Of a stretch of 64,000 nucleotides of DNA, positions 22,418 to 33,199 are shown in pieces. The notes under the pieces were generated by a model, which was not told where the DNA came from, made no database searches, and saw only the letters and a program-made list of their open reading frames with translations. The position numbers and the translations under genes were made by a program. The stretch is from the NCBI GenBank assembly GCA_029990175.1, contig JARKIP010000033.1:16413001-16477000 (forward strand), written 5' to 3'. Origin of the DNA: Petunia secreta. Its lineage: Eukaryota; Streptophyta; Magnoliopsida; Solanales; Solanaceae. How positions within the stretch are numbered: the stretch's first letter is position 1; the number at the start of each line of letters is the position of its first letter.

Positions 22418-24353
22418 ATGTCTCTTTCTTCTGATAATTCTTCAACTGCACCTATTGCTGAACAACCACAAAATCTCAATCCTCCTTCACCCATGGAAAC
22501 CACTGACCTAAACCCTGAAATTCCTGCACCAATCCCAGAAATACCTGAACCTGAAATTCAGGGGAAAGGACCAGTTCCCACGGCTGAATCAATTGCTGAA
22601 CAGGTTGAGGATTTATCACGTGCTATGGTGTTGTATCAGTATCAGGTAAACTTCACCTACCCCTTAAATGTTGTGATAGACGAGGAAGAAAAGGGTGAGG
22701 GGTCTGAGGCTGCTCTTGAGGGGGAACCTATTAAGAGGTTGGAAGCACCCATGCATGGGTCATCGGGGTCTCCAGAGGCTGCTTTTAGAGCACCCATGGA
22801 GAATGTGATAGATATTGAGGAGGCTATAAGTGATAGTGACAGGCCCCTGGTGGATTTGATCAACATTAGGAGTCTGAGAAGAAAATTGGATAGAAAGGGA
22901 CCCATTGATGACCATGTGATTGCTGAAATTGCTGCTAAGTTGAAGAAAATAGGTGACAGTTACAAGCCTGGAAATAAGAAGAAAGTTGAAAGTTCCTCTA
23001 AGGCAAAAGGACCTGTTCCTTCTGCCTCAACCCTTGCTTCTGGGGTTAGGAGGACAAGAAGTGCTGCTAAAGCTGCTGATGAACAACTAGCTGCTGCCTT
23101 GGAAAGGAGCAGAAAAAGGAAAGGAAAACAGGTGGTTGAAGAAGAAGAAGTGGATGATATTGATCTTGCTGATTTTTCTGAGGATGATGAGATGGTAGAT
23201 GCTGAGGAGGTTGTGCCTCAGTCCAAGAAAAGAAAAGTTGCTGAGAGAAGGGTAACAAGAAGTTCGGTTAAAGCTGCAGAGAAGTCTGCTAGGAGGACCA
23301 GGTCCTCTAAGAGAGTTGTTGTTTCTGAAAGCTCTGCCAGTGACAGTGATGAGTCCTTTGCTGGAGAAGAGAGTGATAGTGAAGCTGAAGGTGATGAGTC
23401 TGTGCACTGTGTTCATGATGACATGCTGACCAGGAAGGTGTTGAAAGGTCGGGTAATGTCTGATGTGCAAGAAGAAGGAATGTTATGGCTGTTGCAAAAA
23501 TTGCATGCACAGGGTTGGAGGGACATGGTCCTTAAGATCTCTGGTAGGTGTGCAAATGGAATGGTGCAAGAGTTCTACAAGAACTGCTCCATCAAAGAAG
23601 ATAGGATTACTACCTCTGTCAATGACAATGTGATTATGTTAGATACAAGGGAACTTGGTGAGCTGCTAAGGATTCCTGCTACTGGGTATGCTAGCTATGT
23701 CAAGAAAGTTTGGCCTGACTTGACAGACTTGCCTACTGATCTGGAGATCACTAGGAAGTTTGCTGAGAATGATGGGGAAGAGAAACCCAGAGCTGTGCAG
23801 AAGAGTGAGATGCATCCACAGCACCAGTATTATTTGAATTTGTGAACAAAATTGTGATGCCAAGGCAGGAGAAAAGAGGAGTTGCCAGTTTCATGGACCT
23901 GGTCCTTATGGAACTGTTGGACACTGAAAAGCAGATCAACTGGCCCAACTTTATGATCCACCTGATAAAAAGGGTGATTGCTGGGAAGAGAAAGCACTCC
24001 TTGCCGTTTGGTTTCATCCTGACGATGTATTTGCAAAGTTGAAGATTCCCTTGGAAGGGGTTGTGAAGGCTACAAAGAAGGAAAAGTTTGGCTGTGCCAC
24101 ATTGATAAGCTGTGATTTACCAGTTCAGGCTGATCCTCCACAGGCTGGTGTTGGGAGGTAGCCATTGAACAACAAAGTGAGGGCACTTAGGCAACAGGTT
24201 GCTATTCAGGCTGCTGAGATAGCAAGGTTGGAATAGGAGAAGAATTACTAGAAGGCAGAGGCCTTAAAGACAAAGGAGACTAATGAAGGAATGCTCAAGC
24301 AGATGTTTGAGTTGCTTAACAAGTCTCAGGGACCTGGTCCTTCCACATCATGA
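22418..24353 (+). pseudogene. SIRE 3' ORF (so-called env-like), accessory protein, broken in its last third
   Basis: Open for 475 codons to 23845, then in another frame (23842-24042) and again to a TGA at 24351, with two or three further stops. Layout: proline-rich N-terminus, acidic/basic alternation with RRTRSAAKAADEQ and RRVTRSS repeats and KKRK-type nuclear-signal-like clusters, then a folded domain with MVQEFYKNC, RELGELLRIP and GYASYVKKVWP, then MELLD-INWPNFMIHLIKRV, and a short coiled-coil tail. No signal peptide or membrane segment is seen. The folded part is alignable with the 3' ORFs at 48.5-50.8 kb and 33.2-34.5 kb; it resembles the domain listed in Pfam as putative plant transposon protein. 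Confidence 0.75.
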
Positions 24354-24787
24354 CCACCTTAGCCTTAGCCTTTAGCCATCTTTTGTCTAGTGGGATCTAG
24401 CCTAGCCTAGTGCCTTAGCCTTTTTTCTTCTTTAGTTTTTGGATAATTCTGTAGTATGTGCTTGTATCCCCTGGTTTCAATATTTGATTAAATGAATTGT
24501 CTTTGATGGCTAATCTCATTATTTTGCAGTTGCTTTAATTTGATTTATGTTTGCATTTTGAGTTGCCTCAATGGCCATGAGCTGATTAATTCTAACACTT
24601 GAATTATATTTTTTATGCAACCTTTTCAATGATGCCAAAAGGGGGAAGAGTAAGCTGATTTTGCATGAAGTTATACCTAATTAAATATCTGTTCCTTAAT
24701 GACTCTGCACTGATTGATTGTTTTTGAGCTTAAGTTGTACTTCAGGACATTAAGGTTATGCAGCTATGCGTATGAGTTTGTCATCAT
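24354..24787 (+). other. SIRE 3' non-coding region
   Basis: AT-rich, no ORF. It leads into the polypurine tract. Confidence 0.6.
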
Positions 24788-24788
24788 C

Positions 24789-24802
24789 AAAAAGGGGGAA
24801 AT
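24789..24802 (+). other. SIRE polypurine tract
   Basis: AAAAAGGGGGAAAT-type run directly before the TG of the 3' LTR. Confidence 0.85.
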
Positions 24803-25614
24803 TGTTAGCTTGGATAAGCTTGGAGTTTTGACTGATGACTGAGGAACGGATTCAAAGGACCTGTTCCTTTGAATCACTGAAGCAGAATAGATAATTCATG
24901 CAAAATCGTTTAAATTGAGATATTATAAATTATCCTAATACTAATGTTTATCTTGATAATTATGCAGGTCTAAACGGATATGAAAAGATTGCATACATAC
25001 AAGGATAAGGATAGAAGATCCGGATTCTAGAAAGAAGAATCCAATTAGGACTCAAAGTCATGGGAGCTTTGGAGTTCTAATTGCTGAAGACTCCTTGGCT
25101 GCTGGAGCTATAAAACGTGGAGCATATCAGCCATAGAAGTGTACACAAATACAGAGAGCATCGAGCAAAAGGTGAGAAGAGTTATTAGCTTATTTGTGTA
25201 ATCAGTTAGCTACAGTAGAACTAAGTTAGAACCTGTTCCTTAAATTGAATCTTGTAAAAGTTCAAGTCTTAGTTCAATTGTAGTAAGCAAAAATCGAGTT
25301 GTAAACTTTCTGGTTCAAGTCGTGGACTTGACACAACTTCACCGATCGTGAGAAAGATCACTAAAGGATTAGAGTTAGTCCTAGGTTAGTAAGAGTGAGT
25401 CTTGTAACCAAGTGGGTCTTTTTATATAGTGAAATTGAAATCCTACTTGATAAGTAGGTCGTGGTTTTTTGATCCCGAGTCAAGGGGTTTTTCCACGCTA
25501 ATATCTGGTGTTCAATTACTTACAGTTTTAATTCCGCATATCATAGAGTAAAGGAACACATTTTAAGGAACTGGTCCTTAAAATAGTAAAGTGGTGTAAT
25601 CGTGGGAAATAACA
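24803..25614 (+). repeat. SIRE 3' LTR
   Basis: 812 bp, same length as the 5' LTR, about ten substitutions. Followed at 25615-25619 by the TAAAT duplication. Palindrome copies at 24857 and 25567. Confidence 0.95.
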
Positions 25615-26490
25615 TAAATAGTATTTTTTTACTTAGTTTTTGAAGGGAGTTCTTACTTTGGAGCAATATTGAGAGCAACATACTCATTGAACAAGGGTTT
25701 ATTCCTAATCTTTCATCTATTACATCAATTACTTCATTATTACACCAAATCTTTGCCTTGTGATTATGAATATGTGTGGCTAAACTTTACGTTCTAGGGT
25801 TAGAGTACTACATGAAGGTTGATTGTTTGAAGATTGATTCCCATTAATTGAATCCCTTAACGGGTTGCTTATTCTTTCTTAATTTCACTTGTATAATTGT
25901 TAGAGCTCTATAATTATACATTATCTATGGTTTTTGGATTGAACTCGAAAGAGCGAATTTAATTACGTAATAAGAAAGAATAGAACTAGTTTGTGAACCC
26001 GGGCATCGGGGAACCAATTTGCGAGTAGGATAGACATATACTTGCTTGCCTAGTTAACTCATTACATGATTCGTTAATGCGTGCATGTGATTTAACCCAT
26101 CGACATATAGGGATTGAAGTAGCTTGCATAGACTGTGAAGAACTGAAAGGTTTTCACAGTAACATTTACTCTGTCAGTTAGTAACCCGGGATTTAAGAAG
26201 TGGAATCAATTGGATACATCAACTGGATTGTTCGTAACTTTGACCCTAGACCGTCCTCTTAATATTTTGAACAACCAAAGTATTGCACCATTGCTTGACT
26301 ACACTTCTAGCACGTTAATTACTACGTTTTAGTTACAAAAACTCTTACCATCAAAGAAAAAGATCCCTGAGAAGTTTGTTAGAAATTGTTTGTTAAGTAT
26401 TAGTCTGCTTAGTCCTCGTGGGAACGATACTCGATTTATCACTTTATTACTTGTCGACCGCGTATACTTGCGTGTGCGTTGGGAGGAACA
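25615..26490 (+). repeat. Athila 5' LTR, second part
   Basis: Continues the LTR that was broken at 15910, matching 36832-37706. Ends GGGAGGAACA; the 3' LTR has GGGAGCAACA. Confidence 0.9.
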
Positions 26491-26496
26491 AGTTTT

Positions 26497-26514
26497 TGGC
26501 GCCGTTGCTGGGGA
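26497..26514 (+). other. Athila primer binding site
   Basis: TGGCGCCGTTGCTGGGGA, six bases after the LTR end; the tRNA-Asp type PBS usual for Athila elements. Confidence 0.9.
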
Positions 26515-26613
26515 CTAATTACGGACTAATTTCTTTTTGAACGATTACTTAATTTCTATTCAGGTTTAATTTTTTGTTGAGTTTCTTGTGCTGTTTCAGG
26601 CAACAGGTTTTGC

Positions 26614-29600
26614 ATGCAAAGGAATAAAGAGGACGAACCACTCGTATCTTTTGATCCCGAGCCTGAAAGAACCTTGAGAAGGTTACGAAGAGAAGCAAGA
26701 GATCGAGAAGAACTAGCAACCGTACCTGCTTTTTTACCTATTGAAATGGCAGAAGAACAAGCAGTAGCAGTGCGAGATGTTGCTCTTCCTAGCCTGGGAG
26801 GAGTAGCGTCAAGTATTGTGAAGCCCGCTATTACCGGGCACTTTGAGATCAAGCCCGGCATGATTCAGTTGCTGCATGTGACGGGGCAATATGCTGGATT
26901 ATTACATGAGGATCTGCAGCAATACATTCAGAACTTTCTGGAGATCAGTGATACTTATACACCATCGGGTGTGCCTACTGATTATGTGCGTATGACTTTA
27001 TCCCCATTTTCACTGATTGGGACAGCAAGGAAGTGGTTAAAGGTTGAGAAGCCTGGGTCTATCACTACTTGGGAGGATTTGGCTAAGAAATTCTTGGCTA
27101 TATTTTATCCGTCTGCCAAGACAGCCAGGCTGAGGAGCGAAATTATGTCCTTCAGACAGTTAGAAGGAGAATCCTTGTATGCAGCCTGGGAGAGATTCAA
27201 AGCTCTATTGAGATATTGTCCACATCACAACCAATCTAATGAGGTTATTGCACACACTTTTGTTGAGGGGTTGAACCAACACACTAAGATCGTGGTTGAT
27301 GCTGCTGCTGGAGGCCAAGTGTTGGCCTTAAATTTTGGGCAGATTTATGATTTACTTGACAAGTTTTCGCAGAGCAATCCTGATTGGCAGGGTGATGGCA
27401 GAGCTACGACACAATTTGAGGGTGTTAGCAGGGCTAATACGCAGAAAGCTGCTGGGATACTTCAATTGGATGCAGTTTCAGAGCTAAGAGCGAAGATGGA
27501 TGCTATTTCTAATCAAATCAGCAAGCTGACTCTCCAAGCAAAACAACCATTAGCTCCAGTGCAAAAAATTCAAACTTTTTGTGAGGTTTGTGGAGAGGAT
27601 CATAGTACTGAAGTATGTCCATCTAACCCAGAGTCAGTATATTATGTGGGTAATCAGAACAGGTCACAGGGTCAGAATCGCAATCAATATAGTAACAGCT
27701 ATAACACGGGTTGGCGTAATCACACAATTTTTTCTTGGAGGGATAACCGTGAGCCGTTTCAGGGCAATGAGAGACCCCAAAATAATCAAGGCAATGCACC
27801 ACAGCAGGGGTCAAAGTCACAGACTCAGCCACAGCAGTCTAATGCAGTGGAGGATATGCTTAGGAAACTTCTTGCAGGGCAGCAAAAGCTCATGGATGAT
27901 TCAGCATCTCAGGCACAAACAATTAAAGATTTGAGCAGTGACCAGAAAGATCTTGAGAGACAATTGGGGCAGCTTGCTGGAGCACAAAATATTAGACCTC
28001 GGGGTGCTTTACCGAGTGATACAGAGAAGAATCCTAAAGAATTTGTGCAAGCAGTTACTTTGAGGAATGGAAGAGCTCTAGAAGAAGTTCCCCCAAATCC
28101 AAAGAAGCCTGTTGGTGAGTTAGAGCCCAATGCTGATAGGGAAGTGGAGAAAGAAGCAGAGAAAGTGATAGCAAAGCAGCCCGAGTCTGCTATTATGAGA
28201 CCACCACCACCTTTCCCTCAGAGAGTTCAGAAGCAGAAAGTTGATGCAGCATGCAAGAAATTCTTGGAGATATTGAGTCAGATTCAGGTAAATATTCCTT
28301 TGGTGGAGCTTTTGCGGGATGTTCCCAAATATGCTAAATACATCAAGGATATTGTTGCTAACAAGAGAAGACTGACTGAGTTTGAGACAGTTGCACTCAC
28401 TGAGGAGTGTAGTTCCAGAGTTAGAAGCAAGCTTCCTCAGAAATTGAAGGATCCTGGCAGTTTTACCATTCCCTTGAAAATTGGGGAGCATGAGGTTGGT
28501 CGAGCTTTATGTGATTTGGGTGCTAGTGTGAATTTAATGCCTTCTTCAGTTTTCAGGAAGCTAGGCCTGGGTGAACCACGACCCACTACTGTGAGTCTGC
28601 AGCTGGCTGATAGATCATTGACATGCCCCGAGGGGATTATTGAGGATGTGCTTGTACAAGTGGGTCAGTTTATATTACCTGTTGACTTTATTATTCTTGA
28701 TTATGAAGCTGATCCTGAGGTTCCTCTCATATTGGGAAGAGGATTTTTGGCTACTGCTGATGCTGTTATTAGAGTCAGAGCTGGAAAGATGATCATGAAG
28801 GTAAATGGGGAAGAAGCTGTGTTTAATGTGTTCAGAGCTACCCAGCTTCCTTCTCATTATGAAGAGTTGTCCATGGTAAAAGTGGTAGATGATGAGTTGA
28901 CTGCTGATGAGAGGTCATTCTTGGCTTCTAATGTTGATTCTTTAGAAAGGGCACTCTTATGTGATGATGATGATATCCTGAAGGATGATGATATTGAAGA
29001 GTATTTGGAGGTTCTTAATATGCAGAGTAGATTCATCCCAGGGTGGAATAAATTTGAGGAGCTTGATAGACCGTTGACCTTAACTCCTGCTAAACCGTTT
29101 ATTGAGAGAGCTCCTAATCTTGAGCTCAAACCTTTACTCGAGCATTTACGGTATGCTTATTTGGGTGAAGGTAATACTTTGCCCGTGATCCTTTCTTCTT
29201 TGTTGTCTGATGTGCAGGTTGAGAAGGTGTTGCGGGTATTGCGAGAGCGCAAGAGAGCTATTGGCTGGACTATTGCTGATATTAGAGGGATTAGTCAGTC
29301 TTTCTGCATGCATAAAATTCTCTTGGAGGAAGATCATAAGCCATCCATAGAGCAGCAGAGGAGGCTAAATCCAATTATGAAGGAGGTGGTGAAGAAAGAA
29401 GTTATCAAATGGCTGGATGCTGGTATTATTTTTCCTGTCTCTGACAGCAAGTGGGTGAGTCCAGTGCAATGTGTTCCAAAGAAGGGGGGCATGACAGTGG
29501 TGAAGAATGAGCATAATGAGTTGATTCCTACAAGAACAGTTACAGGGTGGCGAATTTGCATTGATTATAGGAAGCTGAAGAAGGCCACCAGGAAAGATCA

Positions 29601-30864
29601 CTTCCCACTCCCTTTTATTGATCAGATGCTGGATAGACTTGCAGGGCATGAGTATTACTGGTTCTTGGATGGGTATTCGGGCTACAATCAAATTGTGATA
29701 GCCCCTGAAGACCAAGAGAAGACTACTTTTACTTGTCCATATGGCACCTATGCATTTAGGAGGATGCCATTTGGGCTGTGTAATGCTCCGGGGACTTTTC
29801 AGCGGTGCATGATGGCTATTTTCACTGACATGGTGGAAAAATTTGTGGAGGTATTTATGGATGATTTCTCAGTTGTTGGTGACTCTTTTGATGAATGTTT
29901 GAAAAATCTTGATGCTGCGCTGAGCCGTTGTGAAGAAACAAATCTGGTGCTGAATTGGGAAAAATGTCACTTTATGGTTCAAGAAGGCATAGTACTTGGG
30001 CACAAGGTGTCAAAGCAAGGGATCGAGGTTGACAAAGCGAAGATTGAGGCTATTGAGAAATTACCACCACCTATCTCTGTTAAGGGGGTGCGTAGTTTCT
30101 TGGGACATGCAGGGTTCTATAGACATTTCATAAAGGACTTCTCCAAAATTTCCACTCCCTTGTGCAAATTGTTGGAGAAGGATGTGAAATTTGTGTTTAA
30201 TGATGCTTGTCTCAAGGCATTTGAAGAGTTGAAGAAAAGGTTGGTGACCGCACCAATCATCATTGCTCCTGACTGGTCTTTGCCATTTGAATTGATGTGT
30301 GATGCGAGTGATAATGCTATTGGGGCTGTTTTAGGCCAAAGAATTGGAAGAATCTTTCACTCCATCTATTATGCAAGCAAGACGCTTGATGCAGCCCAAT
30401 CTAATTACACCACCACTGAGAAGGAGTTGCTAGCCGTAGTTTATGCTTTTGATAAATTCAGATCTTATTTGGTTGGCACTCGTGTTGTTGTCTACACTGA
30501 TCATGCCGCAATTCGGTATTTGTTTGAAAAGAAGGACTCCAAGCCTAGACTCATTAGATGGGTTCTCCTATTGCAAGAGTTTGATGTTGAAATTCGAGAT
30601 CGCAAGGGGACTGAGAATCAAGTTGCTGATCATTTGTCAAGGCTGGAGAATAGAGATCATGTAGATGAAGGGCCCGAGATTAAAGAGGTATTCCCTGACG
30701 AGCAACTTTTTGCTCTAGATGCAGCTGAGGTGCCATGGTATGCTGACATGGTGAATTTACTTGTGAGTAATGTGTATCCCCCTGGGGCGATTGGAGAGCA
30801 AAAGCGTAAACTCCTTCATGAGAGCAGATTTTATGTGTGGGATGAGCCCTATTTGTACAAGTAG
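26614..30864 (+). CDS. Athila gag-pol: gag, protease, RT, RNase H
   Basis: 1,416 codons open from ATG. Athila-type gag near the start (HFEIKPGMIQLL, FVEGLNQHTK). A CX2C-type finger with HSTEVC lies at about 27580-27620. Protease ALCDLGASVNLMP (about 28505) with the D-L-G triplet normal for Athila. RT with CIDYRKLKKATRKDHFPLPF, MPFGLCNAPGTF and FMDDFSV (about 29855). RNase H with MCDASDNAIGAVLGQ and DHAAIRYLF. The frame ends just before the integrase zinc finger because of a one-base shift near 30862. Confidence 0.9.
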   Translation: MQRNKEDEPLVSFDPEPERTLRRLRREARDREELATVPAFLPIEMAEEQAVAVRDVALPSLGGVASSIVKPAITGHFEIKPGMIQLLHVTGQYAGLLHEDLQQYIQNFLEISDTYTPSGVPTDYVRMTLSPFSLIGTARKWLKVEKPGSITTWEDLAKKFLAIFYPSAKTARLRSEIMSFRQLEGESLYAAWERFKALLRYCPHHNQSNEVIAHTFVEGLNQHTKIVVDAAAGGQVLALNFGQIYDLLDKFSQSNPDWQGDGRATTQFEGVSRANTQKAAGILQLDAVSELRAKMDAISNQISKLTLQAKQPLAPVQKIQTFCEVCGEDHSTEVCPSNPESVYYVGNQNRSQGQNRNQYSNSYNTGWRNHTIFSWRDNREPFQGNERPQNNQGNAPQQGSKSQTQPQQSNAVEDMLRKLLAGQQKLMDDSASQAQTIKDLSSDQKDLERQLGQLAGAQNIRPRGALPSDTEKNPKEFVQAVTLRNGRALEEVPPNPKKPVGELEPNADREVEKEAEKVIAKQPESAIMRPPPPFPQRVQKQKVDAACKKFLEILSQIQVNIPLVELLRDVPKYAKYIKDIVANKRRLTEFETVALTEECSSRVRSKLPQKLKDPGSFTIPLKIGEHEVGRALCDLGASVNLMPSSVFRKLGLGEPRPTTVSLQLADRSLTCPEGIIEDVLVQVGQFILPVDFIILDYEADPEVPLILGRGFLATADAVIRVRAGKMIMKVNGEEAVFNVFRATQLPSHYEELSMVKVVDDELTADERSFLASNVDSLERALLCDDDDILKDDDIEEYLEVLNMQSRFIPGWNKFEELDRPLTLTPAKPFIERAPNLELKPLLEHLRYAYLGEGNTLPVILSSLLSDVQVEKVLRVLRERKRAIGWTIADIRGISQSFCMHKILLEEDHKPSIEQQRRLNPIMKEVVKKEVIKWLDAGIIFPVSDSKWVSPVQCVPKKGGMTVVKNEHNELIPTRTVTGWRICIDYRKLKKATRKDHFPLPFIDQMLDRLAGHEYYWFLDGYSGYNQIVIAPEDQEKTTFTCPYGTYAFRRMPFGLCNAPGTFQRCMMAIFTDMVEKFVEVFMDDFSVVGDSFDECLKNLDAALSRCEETNLVLNWEKCHFMVQEGIVLGHKVSKQGIEVDKAKIEAIEKLPPPISVKGVRSFLGHAGFYRHFIKDFSKISTPLCKLLEKDVKFVFNDACLKAFEELKKRLVTAPIIIAPDWSLPFELMCDASDNAIGAVLGQRIGRIFHSIYYASKTLDAAQSNYTTTEKELLAVVYAFDKFRSYLVGTRVVVYTDHAAIRYLFEKKDSKPRLIRWVLLLQEFDVEIRDRKGTENQVADHLSRLENRDHVDEGPEIKEVFPDEQLFALDAAEVPWYADMVNLLVSNVYPPGAIGEQKRKLLHESRFYVWDEPYLYK

Positions 30865-32014
30865 GAGTTGATCACCTAGCTAGGAGATGTATTCCAAGGG
30901 AAGAAGTAGAGCCGATTCTACAGAGCTGCCATTCCTCTCCTTATGGTGGCCACCTTAGTGGAGATCGAACAGCTGCAAAGGCACTCCAATCTGGTTTCTT
31001 TTGGCCTACTTTATTTAAAGATGCTCATGCACTAGTGAAGCAATGTGATCGTTGCCAAAGAATGGGTACTATTACTAGGCGTCACGAGATGCCTTTGAAC
31101 AATATCTTGGAGATTGAGCTGTTTGATTGTTGGGGTATTGATTTTATGGGTCCATTCCCACCTTCTATGGGCCATAAATACATCCTCGTAGCAGTTGATT
31201 ATGTCTCTAAATGGTTGGAGGCTATTGCACTTCCAACAAATGATGCGAGTGTGGTGGTGAAGTTCGTAAAGAAGAATATTTTCACTCGTTTTGGGACACC
31301 GCGGGCGATAATCAGTGATGAAGGTACGCATTTTTGTAACCGGTTGTTCAATAAATTGTTGGCTAAGTATGGGGTTCGCCACAAGGTGGCTACTGCTTAT
31401 CATCCCCAAACTAATGGCCAAGTGGAAGTGTCTAACAGAGAGATCAAGCAAATCCTTGAGAAGACTGTGAATGCCTCGAGGAAGGATTGGGCTATAAAGT
31501 TAGATGATGCTATCTGGGCCTATCGAACCGCATTCAAAACACCTATTGGAACCTCTCCATATAGGCTTGTTTATGGTAAGGCCTGTCACTTGCCGGTTGA
31601 ATTAGAGCATAAGGCGTATTGGGCAATTCAAAAGCTCAACCTTGATATGGCCTTAGCGGGTGAGAAGAGGATGCTCCAATTGCATGAGCTTGAAGAGTTC
31701 CGGTTCCATGCGTATGAAAATGCAAAATTATATAAGGAACAGACAAAGAAATGGCATGATAAGCACATTGAGCGTCGTACTTTTGAGCCCGGGCAGCTGG
31801 TATTGTTGTTCAACTGGAGGTTGTAATTATTCCCGGGCAAGTTGAAGTCGAGATGGTTGGGGCCTTTTGAAGTTGTTCGTGTTAGCGCGCATGGAGCGGT
31901 TGAATTAAGAACCCCGGATTCTGAGAACACATTCTTGGTTAATGGTCAAAGGGTGAAACGTTATTGGGGAGGTGCGGTGAACCACCGCACTTCTATTACT
32001 TTTAGGGACCCTTG
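30865..32014 (+). pseudogene. Athila integrase, separated by frameshift and one stop
   Basis: Read in the next frame from about 30866: zinc finger with CHSSPYGGH and QCDRCQRM, core with DFMGPFPP, DYVSKWLE, ISDEGTHF and NGQVEVSNREIK, then AYRTAFKTPIGTSPYRLVYGK. A TAA at 31824-31826 interrupts the C-terminal part, which continues FPGKLKSRWLGPFEVV to a stop at about 32014. Otherwise well preserved. Confidence 0.85.
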
Positions 32015-33186
32015 ATTCATACCCGTCGTGCCACAACGTTAAATGAAGCGCTTCTCGGGAGGCAACCCGAGCTTGTACTTTTACTAGTTTAGTATTTTTT
32101 GTTTTATAGTGTCACATAGTTTGTTGTTTTTGTGTGTCATTTTGTAGGAATCGGGTGAGCTAAACAAGGTGAAATTAATGCATCGAGGGGTACGGGGCAT
32201 CTCGAGACATGTCCCGCGCTTGGGTTTGCACTTGGAATCGGAAATTGGTGCGAAAAAACGTGTTCGGGCGCGTTTGGGAGTGCCCCGCGCCTCCCAACGC
32301 CGAAAATGAAAGCTGAAAAAAATAAGCCCGGCGCGTTTGGGAGCGCCCCGCGCCTCCCAACACGCCGAGGCAAACAGAATGTCAAGAAATCTGTCCGCGT
32401 TTGCTCCACGCCGCGGTGCTTAACGCGCCCGGCCAAACTTTTTTGAGTTTTTCGGGTCAAACGGGTCTTGACCCGCGACCCGGTTTCCCCCAACCCCTTA
32501 TACCCGATTTCTATCCTTATTTCTTCATTATTTTCACTCTAATTACTCTCTAATCACTCACCAATTCACCTCTAACACTTGGAATCATTCCAAAGCTAAT
32601 TGCAATCCACTCTAACACATTCAAGTAAGTAAATTCTTACTTTTCTCTCTCAATAACATGTAAGTTGAACTCATTCTTGTTCATGGAAGGTTTCTTAGCT
32701 AGTTACAAGTTTATGCATAAATTTCACTCTTGTTGTGCTTAAATTGTTCATGGTGCTAGATAGATAGCTTGTGACTTGTAAAAAGAGATCTCCCAACAAT
32801 TTGGGAGGGTTGGCACATTCCAAAACTCATTGAAATTGATAGTTTCAAAGTGTGCACACCAAGTGTTTGTGAAAAAGCCTCAATGATAAAAATTCAATAA
32901 TATTGTGAATTCTTGAGTAGTAATGCATTCCTTAGGCTTATTATGGACACTAAGTGTCGCACACACATAAGAATTGATCATGAGGCACCCGCACTAGCTT
33001 GATCTTGAAAAATAAAAAACGTGGCATACTTTGTCCGAAGCTAATTTTGTTTAAGTGTGGGGTGCTTGTGCCATTGAGTTAAGTGTTTGACACATAGAGT
33101 GTGTGATAAGTGTGGGGTGGTACCCTACCAATTGAGCTTGAATTGTATTTTTGGTGCTTAGTCATCCATCTCACATTGATCTATTG
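32015..33186 (+). other. Athila spacer between pol and 3' ORF
   Basis: No long ORF on the coding strand. It holds a GC-rich duplicated stretch (32269-32362, repeated GCGCGTTTGGGAG and CCCCGCGCCTCCCAAC words) and two PPT-like words AAGTGTGGGGTG (33053 and 33108). Confidence 0.6.
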
Positions 33187-33199
33187 TTGTGTAGGTACC

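Larger units (their letters stand above)
15911..25614 (+). mobile_element. Ty1/copia SIRE-lineage element, complete structure
   Basis: 9.7 kb with two 812-bp LTRs (TGTTAGC to AATAACA), initiator-tRNA-Met PBS, gag, protease, integrase, RT, RNase H (copia order), a long 3' ORF, polypurine tract and 5-bp TSD. By eye the two LTRs differ at about ten positions, so insertion is fairly recent. The coding region has one frameshift region and several nonsense codons. The lineage call rests on gag type, element size and the extra ORF after pol. Confidence 0.9.

Noticed and set aside
32137..32493. Minus-strand ORF of 118 codons with repeated VGRRGALPNAP
   Set aside because: Produced by the GC-rich tandem repeat in the Athila spacer; low-complexity translation only.
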